A stretch of DNA of 5,308 nt, taken from positions 1 through 5,308 of the forward strand of contig SLSG01000284.1 in NCBI GenBank assembly GCA_007130545.1. Direction: 5' to 3'. The notes below the pieces were generated by a model that worked only from the letters and a program-made list of their open reading frames with translations, was not told the origin of the DNA and ran no database searches. The stretch comes from Bacteroidales bacterium (lineage in GTDB: Bacteria; Bacteroidota; Bacteroidia; Bacteroidales; UBA7960). The position numbers and the translations under genes were made by a program. The first letter of the stretch is position 1. Each line of letters starts with the position of its first letter. Below, one piece after another: positions 1 through 5,308 of the stretch.

Positions 1-192
1 CGGACCAGGCTGGGGTTTGCATTGGTTGGCGGACTCCTGTTCGGACTGGGTGCCCAGTTCGGCAGGGGATGTACCAGCGGGGCTGCCCTGAGCGGCATGG
101 CAGTGCTTTCCACCGGAGGCATCCTGACCATGATGGCCATATTCGGCTCCGGCTATGCCATCGCCTATTTTTTCAGAAAATTGTGGATTTAA
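1..192 (+). CDS. YeeE/YedE-family (thiosulfate) transporter half, C-terminal fragment
   Basis: This is the last 63 codons of a gene that begins before the window, read in frame 1 and ending at TAA 190-192. The visible protein is almost entirely hydrophobic, with two membrane segments (about visible residues 5-19 and 36-58) flanking the motif GRGCTSG, whose Cys codon is at 70-72. A Cys in a Gly-rich G-x-G-C-T-S-G context is the hallmark of the YeeE/YedE (DUF395) inner-membrane family, whose characterised member takes up thiosulfate and passes it along conserved cysteines. In Bacteroidota the fold is often split into two small genes, and the next gene carries the matching second half. The 20-bp gap to that gene supports one operon. 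The exact substrate is inferred from the family; sulfur-compound transport is likely, thiosulfate specifically is plausible. Confidence 0.85.
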   Translation, partial: RTRLGFALVGGLLFGLGAQFGRGCTSGAALSGMAVLSTGGILTMMAIFGSGYAIAYFFRKLWI

Positions 193-212
193 ACGCTTAA
201 CAGAAAGTAACA

Positions 213-1442
213 ATGGCTCCATTTATTCCCCAAGGACTCATCAACCCCGAGCTGAGCCTGTTCTTCGCGCTGATACTGGGTCTGGGCTTCGGCTACATCC
301 TGGAACAAGCCGGGTTTTCCTCCTCCAGGAAGCTGGCGGGACTGTTCTACGGCTATGACTTCGTGGTGCTCCGGGTGTTTTTCACCGCCGGGGTGACCGC
401 CATGACCGGACTGGTTTTCTTTAGCTACCTGGGCTGGGTGGACATGAACCTGGTATACGTCAACCCCACTTTTCTGTGGTCGGCGATTGTTGGCGGAGGG
501 ATTATGGGGGGCGGGTTCATCATGGGTGGCTTTTGTCCGGGTACCAGCCTGGTGGGTGCCGTGATCGGAAAGCTGGACGCGATGGTGTTCATCGTGGGCA
601 TGTTTTTGGGCATTTTTATATTCGGACATTTTTACAATGCCTTTGAGCCATTATATACCGGGAGTTTCCTTGGAAATCCGTTCATTTATGAAACCCTGGG
701 CATGTCCAAAGGCTGGTTTGCCCTGCTGCTGGCCCTGATGGCACTTTTTGCCTTTGCCGTTACCCAGCTGATCGAAGACAAGGTGAACAAGACACAGCCG
801 TCTGACATGACCAAACGGCCCTCCTATGTGGTCCCGGCCTTTTTGCTTGCCGTTTCCCTGCTGCTGTTTTTGTTCCTTCCCGGGGAAAGAAGCAGTTCCT
901 ACCGGGAAACGGGTCCCGGCGCCTTGCTGCAGGAGTGGCAGTCAGGCAGTCACCTGGCAGACCCGCAAAAGGTGGCTTACGACATCATCAACGGGAATGA
1001 CCAGGTGCTATACATCGACCTGCGCGCGCAGGAACAATACCAAAGGTTCAGCCTTCCGGGAGCCGTGCGCATTTCCCCGGAAGAAGTTTTGGGACCCCAG
1101 TGGCGTCGTTTTTTCCGGAATGACCCAAGGCAGAAGGTTTTGTATGGGGACGGCACCAGCCTGCCGGCACGGACCTGGACCGCCTTGCGGAGACAGGGGC
1201 ATCAGAACGTATTTGTGCTGGATGGCGGACTAAACGGAATGTTCGATTTGCTCTTCATGGAGCGGGAAGACCAGCAACCCCACGGGGATAACGGCTACAT
1301 GAATGCCTTCTCCGAACGCTTCATCCGCGAAGCCAGGCAGTTTTTCCTGGAGGGAGGGGCGGTAAAGGCCGCAGAAAGCAGGCCGGTCCCGGTCCGCACA
1401 ATGATCGAGATCACCGCTCCGGACATCGCCGGGGGGTGCTAA
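213..1442 (+). CDS. YeeE/YedE-type transporter half fused to a Cys-less rhodanese-like domain with a C-terminal GGC tail
   Basis: A 409-residue membrane protein. About six hydrophobic segments are visible (near residues 14-31, 54-73, 88-106, 113-139, 168-186, 204-223), with the YeeE-type motif GGFCPGTS around Cys108, so it should pair with the preceding half to form the sulfur-compound channel. Residues about 240-350 form a rhodanese-like domain: LYIDLR (266-271), LPGAVRIS (281-288) and VLDGGL (335-340) match its usual landmarks. The active-site loop reads YGDGTSLPA (311-319), with Gly312 where the catalytic Cys should follow Tyr. The protein ends in IAGGC; Cys108 and Cys409 are its only cysteines. 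Basic residues in the 1-2 and 5-6 loops (R39/K40; K190, K193, K201, R202) suggest those loops are cytoplasmic and the rhodanese-like domain periplasmic. The ATG at 213 keeps the first membrane helix intact; an A-rich leader replaces a clear ribosome-binding site. Classical sulfurtransferase activity is unlikely; sulfur binding or relay is inferred. Confidence 0.88.
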   Translation: MAPFIPQGLINPELSLFFALILGLGFGYILEQAGFSSSRKLAGLFYGYDFVVLRVFFTAGVTAMTGLVFFSYLGWVDMNLVYVNPTFLWSAIVGGGIMGGGFIMGGFCPGTSLVGAVIGKLDAMVFIVGMFLGIFIFGHFYNAFEPLYTGSFLGNPFIYETLGMSKGWFALLLALMALFAFAVTQLIEDKVNKTQPSDMTKRPSYVVPAFLLAVSLLLFLFLPGERSSSYRETGPGALLQEWQSGSHLADPQKVAYDIINGNDQVLYIDLRAQEQYQRFSLPGAVRISPEEVLGPQWRRFFRNDPRQKVLYGDGTSLPARTWTALRRQGHQNVFVLDGGLNGMFDLLFMEREDQQPHGDNGYMNAFSERFIREARQFFLEGGAVKAAESRPVPVRTMIEITAPDIAGGC

Positions 1443-1460
1443 TTAAACAAGACAGAAAAT

Positions 1461-2099
1461 ATGAAGATCAACACTTTGAACAACGGCGCTTTGCTCCTTT
1501 TTGCCCTGATCATGGCGGGATTGCTTTTCAATGCCGTTTTCTCAAAAAATTACGGGCGCAGCAATTCCGCCGTGCTTGAAGCCGCGATGGAAGAGCATTT
1601 CTTTATCTCCTACGGGGAGCTGGAAACCCTGCTTTTCCCGGCCAATAGGGATCAAAACGGGCAGGCTGTCCCGAAGGGAATGGATGGGGCCGTCATCGTA
1701 GACCTTCGTGACCCGGAAGCCTTTGCCCGGGGACATGTGCACGGGGCATTGAACATCCCGGCCCGGGAGGTATTGGACCGAAAGCACCGCAAAGCCCTCA
1801 GGGGGAACAACCAAAAACTCCTCTATGCCGGGGAGGAGCATGTGGCAGCCACTACAGCCATGTTGCTGCTGGGCAAAGGCGTAGAGCATATCCGCGTAAT
1901 CCCCGGGGATTTCCGCCAACTGGACGAGCACCTGCTGCATGCCGGGAAACTGGACCCGGCCTACCGTTTTTTGCGCGACGACAAGGCCCGCTTTGACTAT
2001 CCCAGGTTCATGAAGGTCGCTCCGCAGGGACCGCAGGAACAAAGCAAAACACCCGCCATCCCCGAAATGAAGGTCATTTCGGTGCAGGGCGGGTGCTGA
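1461..2099 (+). CDS. membrane-anchored rhodanese-like protein lacking the catalytic Cys, with a C-terminal GGC tail
   Basis: A 212-residue protein. Residues about 9-28 form one hydrophobic N-terminal anchor or uncleaved signal, so the rest is probably periplasmic. Residues about 48-160 are rhodanese-like: VIVDLRDPEAFARGHVHGA (78-96) is a textbook motif of the fold. The position after LLY where the catalytic Cys belongs is Ala123 (loop YAGEEH, 122-127), so normal rhodanese persulfide chemistry is not expected in that pocket. A Pro/Gln/Lys-containing linker leads to the end VQGGC, and Cys212 is the only cysteine in the protein. The domain aligns almost without gaps to the rhodanese-like part of the upstream fusion gene, so the two are probably paralogs. 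It follows that gene by 18 bp and closes the operon. Function is inferred: a periplasmic sulfur-carrier or binding partner of the transporter. A structural or regulatory pseudo-rhodanese is the alternative. Confidence 0.85.
   Translation: MKINTLNNGALLLFALIMAGLLFNAVFSKNYGRSNSAVLEAAMEEHFFISYGELETLLFPANRDQNGQAVPKGMDGAVIVDLRDPEAFARGHVHGALNIPAREVLDRKHRKALRGNNQKLLYAGEEHVAATTAMLLLGKGVEHIRVIPGDFRQLDEHLLHAGKLDPAYRFLRDDKARFDYPRFMKVAPQGPQEQSKTPAIPEMKVISVQGGC
2051..2094 (-). terminator. hairpin terminator for the S9 peptidase gene, embedded in the convergent gene
   Basis: An inner perfect 9-bp inverted repeat (CCGAAATGA at 2062-2070, TCATTTCGG at 2074-2082, loop AGG) is enclosed by an outer 7-bp repeat (ACCCGCC at 2051-2057, GGCGGGT at 2088-2094). 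On the minus strand the hairpin starts 22 nt after the peptidase stop codon and is followed by the T-rich run GTTTTGCTTTGTT, as in an intrinsic terminator. On the plus strand no T-run follows, so termination of the sulfur operon here is less certain. The whole structure lies inside the last 17 codons of the rhodanese-like gene. The pairing is seen directly; the terminator role is inferred. Confidence 0.65.
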
Positions 2100-2115
2100 A
2101 TCAGGTCCTCACAAA

Positions 2116-4950
2116 CTATTCCACCAGTTCGTAGCCATCCACGCGCCCCTTGTCGGTGGCGGGAATGCCTTGCTTCAACCATAGCGGGGCGGGTTCGCCC
2201 TTCAGGTAGTAATCAAAGAACTGGTACATCCTTACTGACAGGTCCATGCGGTTTGGCCAGCGCGTCAGGTTGTGGGCCTCGTCGTTGTAGTTGAGCATCC
2301 AGACCGGTTTTCCGAGGCGGCGCATACCGACGAACATCTCTATGCCCTGGTACCATGGCACGGCTCCGTCGGCGTCGTTGTGCATCATCAGCAGGGGGGT
2401 TTCGATTTTGTCCACGAAAAAGATCGGGGAGTTTTCGATATACCTTATCGGTCTTTCCCACAGGGTCCCCCCAATACGGCTCTGGGTCTGCTCATACTGG
2501 AACTGACGGTTTAGTCCGGTTTGCCAGCGGATGCCCCCGTAGGCACTTACCATATTACTCACCGGAGCCCCGGCCATGGCGGCCTTGAACATATTGGTAC
2601 GGGTAATCAGGTAGGCGATCTGGTATCCGCCCCAACTTTGCCCCTGCAGTCCCATATTTTCCCGGTCCATGAACGGGTAGCGTTCCACCATGGCCTTGGT
2701 GCCGCTCACAATGGCGTTGTAGGCACCCTCGCCCGGGAATCCTTCCTTGTAAGTAATGTCCGGGACGAACACCACATAGCCATTGCTGGTACAATAGGAG
2801 CGGTTGATGGTCGACCGGCTCGGGGATGGGATGAAGTGCTGGTGCAGTCCCTGGGAAGAGCGCTCATAGAAATAGACCAGCACCGGGTATTTCTGGCCGG
2901 GATCAAAATCCTCCGGCAAATACAGCAGGCCATGCAAGGTCTGGTTGTCGAAGTCCTGCCACTCAACCAGCTCCACGCTGCCCCAATAATAATCTGCCTG
3001 CTGTGGGTTGGCTTCCGAAATCTTCTGCCCGGCGGCGAAATCCATCGTGCCGGTCCACAGGTCCGGGAACTCGGTATAGGTGCTGCGGCGCCACAGGTAA
3101 CGTTCCGCATCCCGTGCCTTCTCGAGCTGGGTGTAAAGGAAGTCGCCCATCAGCAGCTGCGACAATGCGCCGCCACGCAAAAGGTAGAACCCGCTTTGCC
3201 TGGATTGCTCGTTGAATGCGCTTAGCATCACATTTGCATCAAGTCGTACAAAGTGGTCCTGGTCGTCCAGGTTTTGTATTCTGAGTCGGACATCGTTGTC
3301 CCGTCCATATCCACCGGTAAGGTTTTCAACCGGGCGTCTACCGCTGGGATCCACCTTCCAGACATCGAAACGGTCGTAGATCAGCACCGCCGCATCGCCC
3401 GGGGTCCATCCGGCCACGCCATGCGGACGGGCAAACATCGGCAGGTCGTTGTCTTCATTGTAAATGGGGTATGGAATCCCGGCCGAAACATTCGTGACGG
3501 TCCCCTGCTGCACGGAATACGCCTTCCAGCTTATGTCTGACGTATCATACCAGAAGATGTAGTTGCCGCCCGGTGACATGCTGGCATTGGCTTCGACACG
3601 GCTGGCCACCAGGGTTCGCTGTCCACTGGTGAGATCCACCATATAGAGGTCACGGGGATTTCCCCCGGTCCACTGCCGCTCAATCATATAGGGGGTGTTG
3701 GCCTGCCCCATTCCGCGCACGGCATTCCAGTCCGGCTCCAACGACACACTCGTCATGTCCTCATCTGCCAGTTGCACCATGTTCGCCTGGCGAATATGGT
3801 AGACAGCCTGGAAACTGCGTCGTCTCAACTGGTTCAGCATCACCAGCTGCTGGGATTGCAACATGGGGTCCTCCCAATGCCAGATATCCACTGAATATTT
3901 TTCTTCAGCCAGCAGGGTGTCCTCAGGCTCCGGCTGCGGCAGGGGGGCATTCCCGAAGAACAAGCGCTCCCCGTTCTGTGAAAAGCGCGGCGTGCTGAAT
4001 TCGCTTGGGCCATGTCCGTCCGGCATGCCCGGGCTGGAGCTGCTGATTACCTCATTGAGGCGTTCACGGCGCTGCTGGTAGAGGTAAACACTATAGGCTT
4101 TGGCATCGGCAGTATCGGATGAAAAAAGCCATGCCAGCTGTCCGCCCTCCCTGTCCACCGCCAAATTTTTCATATCCCCATAGCGGCTGTCAATGGTTTT
4201 TACCGCCAGTCCGGGCAATTCCACGCTGACCACTTCAAAATGGGACAAGGTATCCTTGTTCTCCTTCTCCGTCAGTCCGACTACCAAATTACCCACCGGG
4301 GAGATGACAAACTCGGAGACCTTACTGAGCTCGGTGATATCCCTGGTAACGGGATTGTAAACGAACAACACCTTGCCGGGCTTTTCTACCTCCTCTTCCT
4401 CATCTTCCTCTTCCGGCTCAGGTTCCTGCCCGGGATCTTCCGGCTCGCCCTCCTCCTCTGCCTCTTCCGGGACTTCCACGCGCGCCTTGTCTATGATGTA
4501 TGCCATCCAGTCGGATGGATCCTCAGGCATGGAGAAAGACTGGAGTGCAGGCAGTTTTTCCAGGTTTTCAGTACTGAAAACGAAAATGCCAAGGGAATCC
4601 GCGGGCATTTGGTCACGCCGCTTTTTCTCCACCTTGGCTTGTCGTTCGACGGACTGCTGGGGCCGGATATGGAAGGCAACATACTTCCCGCCCGGAGATA
4701 CCGAGGCGCGGGTCCCACGCGGGATCACGTGCTGGCGCCCACTTTCAATATGGCGGATCACCAGTTTCCCGTCCCCTTCCTGGGGGTTCACTTCATAGAC
4801 CACCCAGTCTCCGCCCGAAGCAAGCTGGGATCTGTTGATCGTATTCCAGGCCGCGTAATCATCGTGCGACAGCCTTTTCCTCTCCTGGGCCTGGCCTGGG
4901 ATGGCCAGCAGGATACAAACAAGAACAATTAAACCTGAACGTAAGTGCAT
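2116..4950 (-). CDS. secreted prolyl-oligopeptidase-family (S9) serine peptidase
   Basis: A complete 944-residue protein. Residues 1-21 are a signal peptide (basic start MHLR, hydrophobic core, likely cleavage after GQA), so it acts outside the cytoplasm. There is no lipobox at the end of the signal; Cys12 sits inside the hydrophobic core. Residues about 25-640 carry repeated motifs such as SVSPGGKYVAF (83-93), SPVGNLVVG (217-225) and MSPGGNYIFW (458-467), typical of the N-terminal beta-propeller of S9 enzymes. Residues about 655-920 are the alpha/beta-hydrolase domain, with the nucleophile Ser772 in GQSWGG, Asp861 in HNDADGAVP and His893 in NDEAHN. All three triad positions are intact. The family cleaves short peptides or acts as an exo/oligopeptidase; the specificity cannot be read from sequence. 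An unusual acidic, low-complexity insert lies at residues about 159-191. The gene is convergent with the sulfur operon (16 bp between stops) and appears functionally unrelated to it. Confidence 0.93.
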   Translation of the reverse strand: MHLRSGLIVLVCILLAIPGQAQERKRLSHDDYAAWNTINRSQLASGGDWVVYEVNPQEGDGKLVIRHIESGRQHVIPRGTRASVSPGGKYVAFHIRPQQSVERQAKVEKKRRDQMPADSLGIFVFSTENLEKLPALQSFSMPEDPSDWMAYIIDKARVEVPEEAEEEGEPEDPGQEPEPEEEDEEEEVEKPGKVLFVYNPVTRDITELSKVSEFVISPVGNLVVGLTEKENKDTLSHFEVVSVELPGLAVKTIDSRYGDMKNLAVDREGGQLAWLFSSDTADAKAYSVYLYQQRRERLNEVISSSSPGMPDGHGPSEFSTPRFSQNGERLFFGNAPLPQPEPEDTLLAEEKYSVDIWHWEDPMLQSQQLVMLNQLRRRSFQAVYHIRQANMVQLADEDMTSVSLEPDWNAVRGMGQANTPYMIERQWTGGNPRDLYMVDLTSGQRTLVASRVEANASMSPGGNYIFWYDTSDISWKAYSVQQGTVTNVSAGIPYPIYNEDNDLPMFARPHGVAGWTPGDAAVLIYDRFDVWKVDPSGRRPVENLTGGYGRDNDVRLRIQNLDDQDHFVRLDANVMLSAFNEQSRQSGFYLLRGGALSQLLMGDFLYTQLEKARDAERYLWRRSTYTEFPDLWTGTMDFAAGQKISEANPQQADYYWGSVELVEWQDFDNQTLHGLLYLPEDFDPGQKYPVLVYFYERSSQGLHQHFIPSPSRSTINRSYCTSNGYVVFVPDITYKEGFPGEGAYNAIVSGTKAMVERYPFMDRENMGLQGQSWGGYQIAYLITRTNMFKAAMAGAPVSNMVSAYGGIRWQTGLNRQFQYEQTQSRIGGTLWERPIRYIENSPIFFVDKIETPLLMMHNDADGAVPWYQGIEMFVGMRRLGKPVWMLNYNDEAHNLTRWPNRMDLSVRMYQFFDYYLKGEPAPLWLKQGIPATDKGRVDGYELVE
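4378..4476 (-). other. acidic low-complexity insert in the S9 peptidase
   Basis: Residues about 159-191 of the peptidase consist almost only of Glu, Asp, Pro and Gly, including the run EPEPEEEDEEEEVEKP (176-191). It interrupts the propeller region between DKARVEV and GKVLFVYNP. On the plus strand this is a pyrimidine-rich stretch of repeated CTC and TTC triplets, which explains the Ser-rich open frame seen antisense there. It is probably a disordered surface loop; a divalent-cation or electrostatic role is only a guess. Confidence 0.8.
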
Positions 4951-5055
4951 GTAAAACCAATTTAGGGGTTAAAGGCCCCTAAATTATAAAATTCCTCAAA
5001 GAAAAGCGGGAAATATCGCACCGTCAGGCAACAAAAAGAATGGCACACCGGGGTT
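4951..5055 (-). promoter_or_regulatory. intergenic region with the probable promoter of the S9 peptidase
   Basis: This 105-bp gap separates the stop of the TPR gene from the start of the peptidase, both on the minus strand. It is much more AT-rich than the flanking genes. On the minus strand it contains TATAAT (4983-4988), and an overlapping TAATTTAG (4979-4986) that matches five of the six fixed positions of the Bacteroidota -7 element TAnnTTTG. No convincing -33 TTTG was found at the expected spacing. The peptidase start has no clear Shine-Dalgarno sequence (GGTTTTAC precedes ATG), as is usual in this phylum. The promoter is plausible but not certain. Confidence 0.4.
4959..4985 (-). repeat. 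perfect 10-bp inverted repeat just upstream of the S9 peptidase start
   Basis: AATTTAGGGG (4959-4968) and CCCCTAAATT (4976-4985) are perfect reverse complements around a 7-nt spacer. The repeat ends 8 nt before the peptidase ATG. On the minus strand it is followed by GGTTTTAC, so it could act as a weak intrinsic terminator for the TPR gene, whose stop is 70 nt upstream. It also overlaps the TATAAT sequence, which fits an operator, and if transcribed it would form a hairpin in the 5' leader. The sequence alone does not decide among these. Confidence 0.75.
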
Positions 5056-5308
5056 TCAGAACGTTTCCATGTCCTGATCGTCATCCATGGAACCCTCCTC
5101 GTCGTCTTCATAGCCATCCCCGTCGTCCTGGTCCCCTTCCGTATTTTTGAAGATCTCGGGCTCTATGGCAGTGGCCCTGGCCACATCCTTAAGTCCTTCG
5201 GCCTTTTGCTTGAACATGAAATGTGCTTCCGCCCGGGCCATGATCGCCAGCAGGTATTTGCCATCCAGTTTGATTGCGGCATTGAAAAACTCAATGGCTT
5301 TGCGGGCC
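5056..5308 (-). CDS. TPR-repeat protein, C-terminal fragment with an acidic tail
   Basis: The gene enters from beyond the right edge; 83 residues are visible up to TGA at 5056-5058. The reading frame stays open to the window edge, so the internal ATG at 5241 is not the true start. Visible residues 1-52 have the helix-pair pattern of tetratricopeptide repeats: AIEFFNAAIKLDGKY, then AIMARAEAHFMFKQKAEGLKD (21-41, an A-x-x-x-R-A-E-A pattern), then VARATAIEP. TPR arrays are protein-protein interaction scaffolds. From about residue 55 the protein becomes a very acidic tail rich in Asp, Glu and Gly (for example GYEDDEEGSMDDDQDME) and ends in TF. Without the N-terminal part neither its location nor its partner can be stated. 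It may be transcribed together with the peptidase, but the inverted repeat between them argues for separation. Confidence 0.75.
   Translation of the reverse strand, partial: ARKAIEFFNAAIKLDGKYLLAIMARAEAHFMFKQKAEGLKDVARATAIEPEIFKNTEGDQDDGDGYEDDEEGSMDDDQDMETF

Noticed and set aside
189..629. Minus-strand open frame rich in His and Gln
   Set aside because: Antisense to the membrane part of the transporter; the composition is what complements of hydrophobic codons give.
826..1233. Plus-strand frame with several cysteines overlapping the rhodanese-like domain
   Set aside because: Out of frame with the domain, which has clear motifs in the 213-1442 frame; a frameshift restoring a catalytic Cys is not supported because the real frame is continuous to its stop.
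201..1460. Shared CAGAAA just before both complete operon starts (201-206 and 1453-1458) as a regulatory motif
   Set aside because: A-rich leaders are general in Bacteroidota, the distances to ATG differ, and two short matches are easily due to chance.
2521..3225. Long plus-strand open frame of 234 codons
   Set aside because: It lies antisense to the catalytic domain of the S9 peptidase, whose frame has full motif support; no recognisable domain or leader is seen.
4240..4932. Plus-strand open frame of 230 codons, with another Ser-rich frame overlapping it
   Set aside because: Antisense to the peptidase N-terminus; the hydrophobic and Ser-rich stretches are the complement of the acidic Glu/Pro codons.
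5056..5241. Treating the TPR fragment as a complete 61-residue acidic protein
   Set aside because: The frame continues upstream with TPR-like residues to the window edge, so the ATG at 5241 is internal.

Overview
The window looks like chromosomal DNA of a member of the Bacteroidota with fairly high GC content, perhaps a Flavobacteriia or Robiginitalea-like marine lineage. The clues are the A-rich, Shine-Dalgarno-poor start regions, a secreted S9 peptidase of the long type common in that phylum, and a thiosulfate-transporter (YeeE/YedE) gene split into two adjacent genes. The taxonomic call is an inference from style, not from a marker gene.

Layout. Positions 1-2099 (+) hold a compact sulfur-related operon of three genes: the 3' end of a YeeE/YedE-type transporter half with a GCTSG motif; a second transporter half with an FCPGTS motif, fused to a C-terminal rhodanese-like domain; and a single-pass membrane-anchored rhodanese-like protein. 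Spacers are about 20 bp. Convergent to it, 2116-4950 (-) encodes a full-length secreted prolyl-oligopeptidase-family (S9) serine peptidase with an intact Ser-Asp-His triad. A 105-bp gap with a perfect 10-bp inverted repeat then leads to the 3' end of a TPR-repeat gene (5056-5308, -) with a very acidic C-terminus.

The most interesting signal is in the sulfur operon. Both rhodanese-like domains have lost the catalytic cysteine (Gly in one, Ala in the other), yet both proteins end exactly in Gly-Gly-Cys. In the third protein this terminal Cys is the only cysteine; in the fusion it is the only one outside the transporter motif. The pattern resembles the swinging-arm GGCGG carrier tail of SoxY. 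It suggests that these periplasmic modules bind or hand over sulfane sulfur or thiosulfate to the transporter through a C-terminal cysteine rather than through the usual rhodanese active site. This is a hypothesis; the sequence facts under it are directly visible.

Two hairpins deserve attention. One is embedded in the last codons of the third operon gene, including those of its GGC tail, and is placed to terminate the convergent peptidase transcript. The other lies immediately upstream of the peptidase start codon and overlaps a TATAAT sequence, so it may be an operator, a 5'-UTR structure or the terminator of the TPR gene. No RNA genes, CRISPR arrays, insertion sequences or pseudogenes were recognised.
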